A DNA stretch of 64,000 bases from positions 372,001 to 436,000 of the forward strand of contig NZ_BSDC01000003.1 of assembly GCF_030268045.1 (NCBI RefSeq), given 5' to 3'. Source of the DNA: Geothrix edaphica (GTDB lineage Bacteria; Acidobacteriota; Holophagae; Holophagales; Holophagaceae). Shown here piece after piece: positions 33,857 to 42,598 of the stretch (within the stretch, counting starts at the first letter, position 1; every line of letters begins with the position of its first letter). The position numbers were made by a program, and so were the translations under genes. Below the pieces are notes generated by a model. It saw only the letters and a list, made by a program, of their open reading frames with translations, was not told where the DNA came from and searched no databases.

Positions 33857-34573
33857 ATGAACGTGGACCTGAACACCAAGGTGGGCGAGCTGGTGCTGGC
33901 CCGTCCCGAGACCATGCGCTATTTCGAACGACTGGGCATCGACTACTGCTGCGGCGGCCACCGCAGCCTCGAAGAGGCCTGCCGCGTGGCGAACCAGCCT
34001 CCGGCCGACATCCTCGAGGGCCTGGAGACACTGGAACCCTTCCAGGCGGGCATCCCCTCCCCCCGGGACTGGGCCCAGGCTCCCCTCGCGGATCTCACCC
34101 GGCACATCGTGGCCACCCACCACGACTACCTCCGGGAGGAGATGCCCCGGCTGGAGTTCCTGCTCGAGAAGGTGCTCCGGGCGCACGGGGAGCGGCACCC
34201 CGAGCTGCCGCGCGTGGGGGAGCTCTACCGGGCCCTGGTGGCCGACCTCATGCCGCACATGATGAAGGAAGAGCAGATCCTCTTTCCCTTCATCGGTCAG
34301 TTAGAGCAGGGTCTGTCGGGATCATCCTGCTTCGGCACCGTGCAGAGCCCCATCCGTGTCATGGAGCTGGAGCACGAGGCCGTGGGCGCCCTGCTGGTCG
34401 AGCTGCGCGAGCTCACCGGCGCCTACACCGTGCCCGCGGACGGCTGCGCCACCTTCCGCGCCCTCTATGACGGATTCCAGACCCTGGAAGAGGACCTGCA
34501 CCTGCACATCTACCTGGAGAACCAGATCCTCCACCCCCGCGCCGTGGCCCTGGAGTCCAGCGTCCAGGCCTGA
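33857..34573 (+). CDS. ric: Iron-sulfur cluster repair di-iron protein (RIC/ScdA/YtfE family)
   Basis: 238 residues. The N-terminal DUF542 domain carries the CC motif (LGIDYCCGGHRSLEEAC). The hemerythrin-like domain has the expected His and Glu ligands (HHDYLREEM, HMMKEEQILFPF, ELEHEAVG, HLHIYLENQILHP). RIC proteins restore Fe-S clusters damaged by nitric oxide or oxidants. AGGAG precedes ATG 33857. The 140-bp leader is unusually AT-rich in this genome (33717-33780), which suggests a regulated promoter; an imperfect dyad TGATT-N10-AGTCA is visible there but is weak. Confidence 0.92.
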   Translation: MNVDLNTKVGELVLARPETMRYFERLGIDYCCGGHRSLEEACRVANQPPADILEGLETLEPFQAGIPSPRDWAQAPLADLTRHIVATHHDYLREEMPRLEFLLEKVLRAHGERHPELPRVGELYRALVADLMPHMMKEEQILFPFIGQLEQGLSGSSCFGTVQSPIRVMELEHEAVGALLVELRELTGAYTVPADGCATFRALYDGFQTLEEDLHLHIYLENQILHPRAVALESSVQA

Positions 34574-34586
34574 TCCCCCTCGCGGA

Positions 34587-34805
34587 TCAGTGCGCGTCCT
34601 CGAGACTCCACCGGTCCGTGCAGCCATGGCTTTCGACCACCTGGCGCGCCCTCCGCATGCGGAGGGTGTGCTGGACGGTCTGCATGACGGTGAAGAGCTG
34701 GTCGTGGATGCCCAGCCGCGCCAGATCCGCCGCCGTGAACCAGGTGACGCCGTCGTGGTCCTTCCGGGTGGTGTGGTCGGCCAGGATCTGCTCAGTGATG
34801 CCCAC
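34587..34805 (-). CDS. Small protein of unknown function (72 aa)
   Basis: 72 residues from a GTG start, supported by GGAGG six bases upstream. It begins MGITEQILADHTTRKDHDG and has an amphipathic helix TVMQTVQHTLRMRRARQVVE. No Cys pair, membrane helix or known domain. It converges on ric (gap 13 bp) and is divergent from plsC (45 bp between the start codons). Confidence 0.5.
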   Translation of the reverse strand: MGITEQILADHTTRKDHDGVTWFTAADLARLGIHDQLFTVMQTVQHTLRMRRARQVVESHGCTDRWSLEDAH

Positions 34806-34850
34806 GGGAAACCTCCAGAACTGCTAGCTTGAATAGCACGGAGGGGCGTC

Positions 34851-35597
34851 GTGGCCAACTGGCGGAACACGGGATGGGGCGCGGTTGTGATGCTCATCTG
34901 GGGCGCCCTCCTGGTGCCGGCCGTCGTGATCGGCATCCTGCTGGCGGCCCCCTTCCTGGGACGGCGGCGCGCCTTCTTCACCATCGGGCCGATGTACGCC
35001 CGCGGCATGGCCTGGTTCTGCCACATCCCCTTCGTCCTCAAGGGATGGGAGCACCTGCCGGAGGCCATCCGGGACGGGCGCCAGCCCGTGATCTTCATGT
35101 CCAACCATGAAAGCCAGATGGACCCGCCGGTCCTCATCGGCGCCCTACCGCTGCCGGCGGTCTACATCGCCAAGAAGGAAGTGAAGTACCTGCCCTTCGT
35201 GGGCTGGGCGGCCTGGATCGCGGGGGTGATCTTCATCGACCGTGGCGACCGGGAGCGCGCCATCAAGAGCATCCGCGACGCGGCCGACGAGATCCGCGGC
35301 GGCAAGAGCGTGGTGATCTTCCCCGAAGGGACTCGCAGCCGGACCGGCGAGATGCTGCCATTCAAGAAGGGCGGCTTCGCCCTGGCCATCGATGCCGGTG
35401 TGCCCATCGTGCCCATGGCCACCGTGGGGGGCCGGGAGGTGCTCCCGCCGGGCAGCGCCCGCCTGCGTCCGGGCCGGTACGTGGTGGCGGTGGGCGAGCC
35501 CGTGGCACCCGCCACCCACGCGAACCGGGACGCGCTCATGACCGAGGTCCGCACCCGCATCCAGGCCCTCGTGGCCGAGGCCCGCGGCACCCAGTAG
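34851..35597 (+). CDS. plsC: 1-acyl-sn-glycerol-3-phosphate acyltransferase
   Basis: 248 residues from a GTG start with GGAGG upstream. Motif I is NHESQMD (the NHxxxxD catalytic pair), motif III is FPEGTRSRTG, and motif IV is VPIVPMA. Two N-terminal hydrophobic helices anchor it in the inner membrane. It converts lysophosphatidic acid to phosphatidic acid in phospholipid synthesis. Confidence 0.92.
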   Translation: MANWRNTGWGAVVMLIWGALLVPAVVIGILLAAPFLGRRRAFFTIGPMYARGMAWFCHIPFVLKGWEHLPEAIRDGRQPVIFMSNHESQMDPPVLIGALPLPAVYIAKKEVKYLPFVGWAAWIAGVIFIDRGDRERAIKSIRDAADEIRGGKSVVIFPEGTRSRTGEMLPFKKGGFALAIDAGVPIVPMATVGGREVLPPGSARLRPGRYVVAVGEPVAPATHANRDALMTEVRTRIQALVAEARGTQ

Positions 35598-35603
35598 CGG
35601 GGC

Positions 35604-38135
35604 TCAGCGGAAGACGGGATCCTGCTGGGCCACCCGGCGCTTGCCCGGGTGCAGGCGGTCGGCCAGGTCCAGCAGGGCCCGGCCCTCCACGGCCCCCCCC
35701 AGCTTGGCGGCCGTGCGGGCCATGAAGTAGAGGTTCACGGAGAGCACCCGCTTCTCGTTGTGCTTCTTGGCGGCGAGGTCCGAGGCCAGGAGCCGCTGCC
35801 GGTAGGCTTCGAACACGGCCAGGGTCCCGGCGGCATCGCCCCGCACGGCCTTCTTCAAGCCCGCCAGGAGCTGCGTGCTGGAGTGGTCGGCGGGCCAGGC
35901 GCCCTCCAGCTCGCGCAGGTAGCCCTCGGCGGTCCCGAGGTCCTGGTGATCCCAGGCGGCATAGGCCATGAGGCTGCGCAGGACATTGGAACCTGGCACC
36001 TCGCGGAGCCCCGCCCGAAGCCGGATCTCGGCCTCCGGGGCGCGCCCCATCCACAGCAGGGCATCCGCGGCGGTGACGTAGGCGTACTCGGCGGCGGGCC
36101 GCAGGGCGATGGCGCGGTCGGCGTGCTGGAGGGCGAGCGGCAGCTCCCCCTCGTTCTGCAGCAGCACGCCGTAGCGGTGATGGGCCTGCCATCCCTCGGG
36201 GAACAGCGAGAGCGATTTCTCGAAGTAGCGGCGGGCGGCCTGGTGGTTGTCCTCCCCCTCCAGGCCGGCGAAGACGTCCGCCAGCACGTCGTAGGCCTTG
36301 TGGTCCGCCGGGTCGAGGCGCACCGCCTGGAGCGCCGAGCGGCTGGCCCCCTCCAGATCCCCCAGCCGGAGCAGGATCGAGCCGAGGGCCCGGTAGGCCT
36401 GGGAGGCGCTGGGGTCCAGGCTGATGGCCGCCTCGGCGGCGGCCTTCCCCTGGCGCAGCAGGACCTGGCCCTCATCGAAGCGCCCCTGGCTCAGGGCCCG
36501 GGTGGCGCCCAGCTCCGCCAGCGTCCAGGCGTACTCGGCCCGGGCAGGAGCGTAATCCGGTTCGATCTCGATGGCGGATTGCAGCAGCGAGTTGGCCAAC
36601 CGGACCGACTCCTGGTTGCCGTCGGTAATGACCTGGAGGGCCTTGGTATAGAGTTCCCGCGTCCTCGGATTCTTGGCCTGGACCCGCAGGGAGCCGGGAT
36701 CGCTGCCCAGGCCCATCTCCTGGGGCAGCCGCTGCTGCAGCTCGTCCTCCAGCTTGAGCAGGTCCGCGACGGGGCGGTCCAGCTGGAACTGGTGCCGCGT
36801 GGCCCCCTGGACCGCGTCCACCACCCGGACGCCCATGCGGAGCTGGCCACCCACCACCTGGTAGCTGCCGAGCACCAGCAGCTCGGCCTTGAGCTGGCGC
36901 CCCAGCTCGCCCAGGGCCTTCGGGGCCCGGCCGGGTGTATCGCCCAGCGCGTTCATGGCCTCCACCACCCGCAGGCGGTCCACCACCAGCAGGTCCTCGC
37001 GCCGGACGAGCCCGTAGGCCATGGCGTCCGCGAAGCTGTTGCTCAGCCAGGCATGCTCGGCATCCGGCTGGAGCTGTTCCAGGGGCAGGATGGCCACCAC
37101 CCGCCGTCCCTTGGTGAAGTCCTCGCGCGAGGCCCGCCGGGCTTCGCCCAGGCCCGTGGCCAGCGTCCGGCGGATCAGGTAGGTTCCGAGCGCCGCCCCG
37201 CCGACCAGGACCACCGCGACGGAGGCCAGGAGCCACCGGCGCCGGGGCCGCTGGAGCCGCGCCACCGACAGGCTGAGGTGGGGCACGTTCGCGGTCTGGA
37301 TGTCTTCTGAGAGCCCGGCCGCCAGGGCCTGCAGGTTGGGGAAGCGATCCTGGGCGGCCTTCGCCATCAGGCGGTGGATGGCGTCCCGGAGGGTGCGGGG
37401 GAGGTCGGGCCGGAGGTCGGCCAGGGCCTTCGGCTCGTCCCGCGTCACCGAATAGAGCGTGTCCACCAGACTGAGGCGGCGGAAAGGGTGGGTCCCCGAG
37501 GCCAGCTCGTAGAGCACCACCCCCAGGCTGAACTGGTCCGACTGGCCCGTGAGCGGCTGGCCGTTGGCCTGCTCGGGGCTCATGTAGGCGGGTGTGCCCT
37601 GGCTGTACCCCGGCGCGGTCCGCTCGACGAGGGTCATGTGGTGGGAGGTCTGCCCGAGGGGGAGGTCCTCGACGCCGCGGCGGGCGATGCCGAAGTCCAG
37701 GATCTTGAGCTGGCCGTCCTCCGTGAGGAGCATGTTCTCGGGCTTGATGTCGCGGTGGACGATGCCCTTCTGGTGCGCGTGGGAGAGAGCCGAGGCCGCC
37801 TGCCGGGCCAGGTCCTGCAGGGCGGCCCCGTCGAGGGGCCGGCCCACCAGGGCGCGGAGGGTGTCGCCCTCCACCAGCTCCATGGCGATGTAGGGCGTGC
37901 CGTCCACCTCACCGGCGTCGTAGATGTGGGCGATGTTCGGGTGGTTGAGCTGGCAGGCCAGCTTGGCCTCGCCGATGAGGGCCTTGCGCCGCAAGTCGTC
38001 CGCGTCCTTGAGGATCTTGAGGGCCACCTCGCGCTCGAGGCGGAGGTCCAGGGCCTTCCAGACCTCGCCCATGGCTCCCTCGCCCAGGCGGGTGAGCAGG
38101 CGGTAGGAGCCGAAGTGGGGGGCGTCGGGGGTCAA
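35604..38135 (-). CDS. Membrane Ser/Thr protein kinase with TolB-like and TPR regions
   Basis: 843 residues from a TTG start, with AAGGA six bases upstream; no ATG lies between it and the glycine loop. The kinase domain has GEGAMGEV (18-25), Lys in VALKIL (K40), HRDIKPEN and DFG. A membrane helix lies near 300-322 (WLLASVAVVLVGGAALGTYL). Outside it are a TolB-like domain (VVAILPLEQLQPDAEHAWL) and about eight TPR units to the C-terminus. A TATACT -10-like box on the minus strand (38158-38163) lies 22 bp before the start. It is divergent from the sigma54 activator at 38245, a possible functional pair. Confidence 0.88.
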   Translation of the reverse strand: MTPDAPHFGSYRLLTRLGEGAMGEVWKALDLRLEREVALKILKDADDLRRKALIGEAKLACQLNHPNIAHIYDAGEVDGTPYIAMELVEGDTLRALVGRPLDGAALQDLARQAASALSHAHQKGIVHRDIKPENMLLTEDGQLKILDFGIARRGVEDLPLGQTSHHMTLVERTAPGYSQGTPAYMSPEQANGQPLTGQSDQFSLGVVLYELASGTHPFRRLSLVDTLYSVTRDEPKALADLRPDLPRTLRDAIHRLMAKAAQDRFPNLQALAAGLSEDIQTANVPHLSLSVARLQRPRRRWLLASVAVVLVGGAALGTYLIRRTLATGLGEARRASREDFTKGRRVVAILPLEQLQPDAEHAWLSNSFADAMAYGLVRREDLLVVDRLRVVEAMNALGDTPGRAPKALGELGRQLKAELLVLGSYQVVGGQLRMGVRVVDAVQGATRHQFQLDRPVADLLKLEDELQQRLPQEMGLGSDPGSLRVQAKNPRTRELYTKALQVITDGNQESVRLANSLLQSAIEIEPDYAPARAEYAWTLAELGATRALSQGRFDEGQVLLRQGKAAAEAAISLDPSASQAYRALGSILLRLGDLEGASRSALQAVRLDPADHKAYDVLADVFAGLEGEDNHQAARRYFEKSLSLFPEGWQAHHRYGVLLQNEGELPLALQHADRAIALRPAAEYAYVTAADALLWMGRAPEAEIRLRAGLREVPGSNVLRSLMAYAAWDHQDLGTAEGYLRELEGAWPADHSSTQLLAGLKKAVRGDAAGTLAVFEAYRQRLLASDLAAKKHNEKRVLSVNLYFMARTAAKLGGAVEGRALLDLADRLHPGKRRVAQQDPVFR

Positions 38136-38207
38136 GCGTGTCCTTGCAGGTCCAGGAAGTATACCTTTCGGACTAGGACCCCGTTTAGGTATCGGACCGC
38201 TTGACCC

Positions 38208-38229
38208 GATTCTCGAAATGTCGAGAATC
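38208..38229. promoter_or_regulatory. Perfect inverted repeat between kinase and sigma54-activator genes
   Basis: GATTCTCGA-AATG-TCGAGAATC, nine-base arms and a four-base centre. It lies between a TTGACC box (38201-38206) and GAGAAT (38223-38228), 16 bp apart, which would place it in the core promoter of the activator gene, as expected for a repressor or autoregulatory operator. An ATG in its centre (38218) is in frame but has no ribosome site. Confidence 0.6.
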
Positions 38230-38244
38230 AAGCCGGAGGTGCCC

Positions 38245-39783
38245 GTGGCTGCGCCGGAGCTCGAGACCGCCCTCACCGGGGCCCGCCTGGTGGAAGAGGC
38301 GGGTGCCCTGCTCACCCTCGGGGAGGAACCGGAGCGCATGGTCGCCCACGCCTTCGAGCGCCTGGGCCAGCTGGTGCCCTATGACCTGGCCACGGTGCTG
38401 CTCCGCGAGGGCGAGGCCCTGCGGGTGGCCTACGCAGTGGGACCCCTGGCCACGCCCCAGCTCGCAGAGGCCCTCATCCCCATCCGGGGGAACCTGCGCC
38501 TCCTGCACGCTCTCAAGCCCCGCTCCAAACCCGCCACCTTCGAGGAGGATGATCCGGGCGAGGATACCTTCCACGGCCTGCTGGAGATGCCCCACGGCCA
38601 CAGCTGCCTGGTGGCGCCGCTCCGCAGCCGGGGCGAGACCTTCGGCCTCATGACCCTCGACGCCATGGTCTGCCGCCAGTACCCCGAGAGCGTGCTGCAC
38701 CATGTGGGCGTCTTCGCCTCGCTGCTGGCGCTGGGGATCAAGCAGGCCGAGCACCTGGCGCGGCTGGCGGAGCGGGAGCGCAGCCTGGCCGAGGAGGTCA
38801 GCTACTTCCGGGAGGTCCAGCGCCGCGACGTGCTGCAGGAGCCCCTGCGGGCTGAGAGCCCCGCCATGCGCGCCATCCTGGACCAGCTGCGCCAGGTGGC
38901 CGCCACGGTGGCCACGGTGCTCATCACGGGCGAGACCGGCACCGGCAAGGAGAAGGTGGCCCAGACCCTCCACCACCTCTCACCCCGCCGCGAGAAACCC
39001 TTCATCAAGGTGAACTGCAGCGCCCTGCCCGCCACGCTCATCGAATCCGAGCTCTTCGGCCACGTGAAGGGCGCCTTCAGCGGTGCGGCCGCGGCCCGCA
39101 AGGGAAGGTTCGAGCTGGCGGACGGCGGCACCCTCTTCCTGGACGAGATCGGCGACCTGCCCCTGGACCTCCAGCCCAAGCTGCTGCGCGCCATCCAGGA
39201 GAAGGAGATCGATCCCCTGGGCGCCGAGAAGTCCCGCAAGGTGGACGTGCGCCTCGTGGCCGCCACCCACACGGACCTGCGCAAGGCCGTGGCCGAGGGC
39301 CGGTTCCGCGAGGACCTCTTCTACCGGCTCAGCGTCTTCCCCATCCACCTCCCGCCCCTGCGCGAGCGGCCCGATGACATCCCCGCCCTGGCCGAGGCCT
39401 TCCTCGACCGCTTCGCCCGGGACAACCGCCGCCCCCCCATCCACCTGCCCCCATCCGTGCGGGACCAGCTGGAGGCCTACCCCTGGCCCGGCAATGTGCG
39501 GGAGCTCCACAACGTGCTGGAACGCGCCGCGATCCTCTCGGCGGGCCGCGAGCTGCGCCTGCCCCCGGGGGCCCTGCCCGGCCGGAGCGGCAGCGAGCGG
39601 ACCGGGCGCCCCCTCACCTGGGCGGCCCAGGAGCACGCCTACCTGGAGCGCCTGCTCCACCACACCCGCGGCAAGATCGCCGGGGCGGACGGTGCCGCGG
39701 CCCTGGCCGGGCTGGCCCCCTCCACCCTGCTTTCGCGCCTGGAAAAGCTCGGCTTGAGCCCCAGGGACTTCCGCGGAGCGTGA
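38245..39783 (+). CDS. Sigma54-dependent transcriptional activator with GAF domain (FhlA/NorR type)
   Basis: 512 residues from GTG 38245, chosen because GGAGG lies five bases upstream; ATG 38218 has none. An N-terminal GAF-like sensor (about 1-180) is followed by an AAA+ domain with Walker A GETGTGKE, the sigma54-contact loop GAFSGA (usual form GAFTGA), Walker B LFLDEIGDL and the arginine-finger region. The short C-terminal Fis-type helix-turn-helix is GLAPSTLLSRLEKLGL. It has no response-regulator receiver, so it probably senses a small ligand. Targets are not obvious; the TGGCAC-type promoter at 21022 is one candidate sigma54 site in the window. Confidence 0.92.
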   Translation: MAAPELETALTGARLVEEAGALLTLGEEPERMVAHAFERLGQLVPYDLATVLLREGEALRVAYAVGPLATPQLAEALIPIRGNLRLLHALKPRSKPATFEEDDPGEDTFHGLLEMPHGHSCLVAPLRSRGETFGLMTLDAMVCRQYPESVLHHVGVFASLLALGIKQAEHLARLAERERSLAEEVSYFREVQRRDVLQEPLRAESPAMRAILDQLRQVAATVATVLITGETGTGKEKVAQTLHHLSPRREKPFIKVNCSALPATLIESELFGHVKGAFSGAAAARKGRFELADGGTLFLDEIGDLPLDLQPKLLRAIQEKEIDPLGAEKSRKVDVRLVAATHTDLRKAVAEGRFREDLFYRLSVFPIHLPPLRERPDDIPALAEAFLDRFARDNRRPPIHLPPSVRDQLEAYPWPGNVRELHNVLERAAILSAGRELRLPPGALPGRSGSERTGRPLTWAAQEHAYLERLLHHTRGKIAGADGAAALAGLAPSTLLSRLEKLGLSPRDFRGA

Positions 39784-39812
39784 TAGGTTTGAGCGCATTC
39801 CCGGAGCGATGG

Positions 39813-40571
39813 ATGAGCGAGACTGCCGGCCCCAACGACGCCCTGCCCCCGATCATCCCGCTGGATGAGCCGCCCTCCCCGCCGCCCCCGGCCTTCGCGC
39901 CGCCGCCGCTGGAGGCGCCGCCCCTCCGCCCCATCCCCTTCGAGGACCTCGAGGCCATCCCCGGCTTCTGGGCCCGGGTGGGCGCCATGTTCCGGCTGGT
40001 CTTCAGCAACCCCATGGAACTCTTCGACCGGGTGCCCGCCACCGAGGGCCTCGGCGCACCCTGGCGCTTCCTGCTGCTGCTGTCGATCCCGGTTTTCCTC
40101 ATCATGGCCCTCCTCTTCTTCTTCGTGGGCATGGGCATCATCCTCGCCGCCCTGGAACAGACCGGGAAAGGCGAAGGCCGGACCATCGCCGCCGTCATGC
40201 CCCTCATCTTCGGCGCCATCCTCCTGCTCATGCCGCTCTTCACCTTCCTGGGCATGCTCGTCGGAGGGTTGTTCAACCACGTCTTCCTCTGGATGTGGGG
40301 CGGCCTCAAGCCCGGCGCGGGATTGGGCCAGACCATCCGCGCCTACGGCTACGCCTCCGCCTTCATCCAGATCGGCGGACTGATCCCCTACATCGGCTTC
40401 CTGGTTCAGATCGCCGGCATGGTGGTCATCGGCATGGGCCTGGCCCGCATGCACAAGACCGACACCTGGCGGGGCGTCTGCGCGGCCCTGACCCCCCTCA
40501 TCCTCCTCTGCTGCTGCGGCCTCATCGCGGCCATGGCCATTCCCGCGATCATCGCCGCTGCGGGACGGTAG
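39813..40571 (+). CDS. Yip1-family multi-pass membrane protein
   Basis: 252 residues: a Pro-rich cytoplasmic N-terminus (about 50 residues), then five hydrophobic helices with the Yip1-like order, including FNHVFLWMWGGLKPGAGLGQ and AYGYASAFIQIGGLIPYIG. GGAG precedes ATG 39813. Bacterial Yip1 proteins have no defined function. A second member lies at 58738-59478 in front of a MacAB-like pair. Its 3' end overlaps the convergent crotonase gene by 23 bp. Confidence 0.75.
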   Translation: MSETAGPNDALPPIIPLDEPPSPPPPAFAPPPLEAPPLRPIPFEDLEAIPGFWARVGAMFRLVFSNPMELFDRVPATEGLGAPWRFLLLLSIPVFLIMALLFFFVGMGIILAALEQTGKGEGRTIAAVMPLIFGAILLLMPLFTFLGMLVGGLFNHVFLWMWGGLKPGAGLGQTIRAYGYASAFIQIGGLIPYIGFLVQIAGMVVIGMGLARMHKTDTWRGVCAALTPLILLCCCGLIAAMAIPAIIAAAGR

Positions 40572-41220
40572 ACCCCAGCCACTCGAGAACCGCCGCCGAC
40601 GCCACTTCAGGCTCGAGGACGCGCTGCACCGCCCCTGCGGCGAGCGCCTCGGCCGTGCCCCAGGTCTCGAAATGCCGGAAGAGGCGATCGGCGCCTTCGC
40701 GGCCCAGGAGCTCCGGCAGGCGCACCGTGCCTCCGAAGCCCGTGAGGATGCCGTGCTTCGCAGCAGGGTGGGCCAGGCGGAGGCCACCCTTCCCGGTGGT
40801 GGGCTCCGCGGCCACCGCCCAGCGCTCCTGGCCATGGAGGGCCAGGTCGCAGCCGCCGCCCATGGCCACGCCCGAGATCAAGGTGAGCGTGCGCCAGCCG
40901 GGCCAGAGCAGGTGTCCCATCACGCGCTGGCCCCGTCGGGCGAAGGGCTCCGCCGACACGGGATCCAGGGCGCCCACCTCGTGCAGATCCGCGCCCGCCG
41001 AGAAGTGATGGCCCCGTCCCGCCATCCAGCCGGCGTGGCTGAGGGCCACCCGGCGCACCCCGGCGGCGCGCAGCTCCATGAACAGGCGATCCAGCGCCAC
41101 CAGCAGCTCGCTGTGCAGGCGGTTGAGGCCGTCGCCCGAGCGCAGTCCGATCCAGGCCCAGTCCGTGCCGCGCAGCAGGTCCAGGGAAGTGCGCCCCTCG
41201 TACCAGGCGACCAGTGTCAT
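40549..41220 (-). CDS. Enoyl-CoA hydratase/isomerase family (crotonase) protein
   Basis: 223 residues. Crotonase fold with the oxyanion-hole segments HFSAGADLHEV and SGVAMGGGCDLALHG. The usual catalytic Glu in the second segment is not evident, so hydratase activity is uncertain; acyl-CoA isomerase or thioesterase activity is possible. Slightly shorter than the usual 255-260 residues. It starts within the miaA stop (4-bp overlap), so it is translationally coupled to miaA. Confidence 0.8.
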   Translation of the reverse strand: MTLVAWYEGRTSLDLLRGTDWAWIGLRSGDGLNRLHSELLVALDRLFMELRAAGVRRVALSHAGWMAGRGHHFSAGADLHEVGALDPVSAEPFARRGQRVMGHLLWPGWRTLTLISGVAMGGGCDLALHGQERWAVAAEPTTGKGGLRLAHPAAKHGILTGFGGTVRLPELLGREGADRLFRHFETWGTAEALAAGAVQRVLEPEVASAAVLEWLGSTVPQRR

Positions 41221-42098
41221 GGCAGCCCCAGGCGCGCGAAGGCCGCCGCCAGCGGCTCGGCGTCGGGATCCCAGGTAGGCGCGCCGGGCAACTGGTTGCG
41301 GAACCAGGTGGCCTGGCGCTTGGCGTAGGCCTGGGTCTCCTGCACCACCGTGGCCTGGATGCCGGCGGCCTCCCCATCCCCCATCCAGGCGGCGTAGCCC
41401 AGGGGCCGCAACGCCTGCAGGTCCGCGACATGGCCCGCGGCCACCAGGCCCCGCACCTCCTCTGGCCAGCCCGCCCGCACCTGGGCGGCCACCCGCGCCG
41501 CCACCCGCTCCCGCTGGCGCTCACGACCGGGCGCGACCACCAGGACCCGCCAACCAGCGGGAATGGCCGTATCCGGACCCGCCAGGAAGGTCGAAGGGGC
41601 CTGCCCGGTGCCCAGGTGCAGGGCCAGGGCCCGCTGGATCCTGGCGCTGTCGTTGGCATGCAGGGCCCCGGCCCGGGCCGGGTCCACCGCGGCCAGGTAG
41701 CGGTGCAGCACGGGCGCTCCCAGGGCGGAACCCCAGCGCCGCACCCGCTCCACCAGAGCCGCAGGCACCTCCGGCAGGTCACTGAGCTGATCCCAGATGC
41801 CCCGCAGATAGAGGCCGGATCCCGTCACCAACACGGGCTCACGACAGGCCGAGAGTCGCTCCCGCACCCAGGCCCCGAAGGCCTTGGGATTGGGACGGGT
41901 CGAGAGGGGCAGGTCGCCGTAGCCCAGGTGGGGCACGCCGCCCTGCTCGGCCGTGTCCGGCTGGCCCGTGCCGATGGCGAGGCCCGCGATGGCCTGGTAG
42001 GGATCGCCGTTCACCACGGCGCCCCCCACCCGGCGGGCCACGGCCACCGCCACGGCGGACTTGCCGGAGGCCGTGGGTCCGAGGATCGCGATGGGCAT
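41217..42098 (-). CDS. miaA: tRNA dimethylallyltransferase
   Basis: 293 residues. Transfers the dimethylallyl group to A37 of tRNAs reading U-starting codons. The P-loop GPTASGKSAV is followed by NGDPYQAIAGLAIGTGQP, where the usual DSxQxY reads DPYQAI. Other landmarks are VLVTGSGLYLRGI, HANDSARIQRAL and QAYAKRQATWFRNQ. The enzyme is a diverged member, with changes in the substrate-recognition loop, but the order and spacing of motifs are intact. It is co-transcribed with the crotonase gene. Confidence 0.9.
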   Translation of the reverse strand: MPIAILGPTASGKSAVAVAVARRVGGAVVNGDPYQAIAGLAIGTGQPDTAEQGGVPHLGYGDLPLSTRPNPKAFGAWVRERLSACREPVLVTGSGLYLRGIWDQLSDLPEVPAALVERVRRWGSALGAPVLHRYLAAVDPARAGALHANDSARIQRALALHLGTGQAPSTFLAGPDTAIPAGWRVLVVAPGRERQRERVAARVAAQVRAGWPEEVRGLVAAGHVADLQALRPLGYAAWMGDGEAAGIQATVVQETQAYAKRQATWFRNQLPGAPTWDPDAEPLAAAFARLGLP

Positions 42099-42106
42099 GG
42101 GTTAGA

Positions 42107-42160
42107 AGCTATCAGCTATCAGCTGTCGGCTGTCAGTGGAAGCAGGCGCCGATAGCTGAT
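42107..42160. repeat. Intergenic AGCTATCAGC repeats
   Basis: Two tandem AGCTATC words and AGCTGTCGGCTGTCAG (42107-42136), followed by an inverted GATAGCTGAT (42151-42160). The same word occurs at 20997. It lies in the short divergent region upstream of miaA. Confidence 0.55.
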
Positions 42161-42202
42161 GGCCCCTGGGAACCTCCGTTCCAGTGACCTCATTCCAAAA
42201 CC

Positions 42203-42598
42203 ATGCGCGCCCTGCTTTGCATCTGCCTCGTCTCCGGCCTGATGGCTGGAGGGGCGCCCCATCCAGAGGCGCCGGAACCCGGGAAGGATCGCGCCTTCCT
42301 GTCCCGGATCCTGGGGGACAACGACGGCGGCACCCGGCCCTGGCGGACCTACAATCCCCCGGCGGAATCCGCCTCGGCGGTGGTGGAAGTGGTGGGGGAG
42401 CTGACGAAGGAGGAGCTGCGCCAGGTGGCCTTCCAGGAGTTCATCGTCTGGTTCCGGCAGGATCTCCGGCGCTTCCTCCGCTCCATCGGCGGCAACCTGC
42501 CCGAGCCGGTGAGCCTGGCCTCCGCCACCCTGCCCGTGGACCGCTTCGGCGGCAACCCCGTGCCCCGGAACGTGCCCCTGGTCCGGGCCAACTTCTAG
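42203..42598 (+). CDS. Exported protein of unknown function (131 aa)
   Basis: 131 residues with a signal peptide (MRALLCICLVSGLMAGGA). The rest is polar, with a helix VVEVVGELTKEELRQVAFQE. No strong ribosome site is visible before ATG 42203. Its stop overlaps the convergent gene at 42595 by 4 bp. Family not recognised. Confidence 0.55.
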   Translation: MRALLCICLVSGLMAGGAPHPEAPEPGKDRAFLSRILGDNDGGTRPWRTYNPPAESASAVVEVVGELTKEELRQVAFQEFIVWFRQDLRRFLRSIGGNLPEPVSLASATLPVDRFGGNPVPRNVPLVRANF

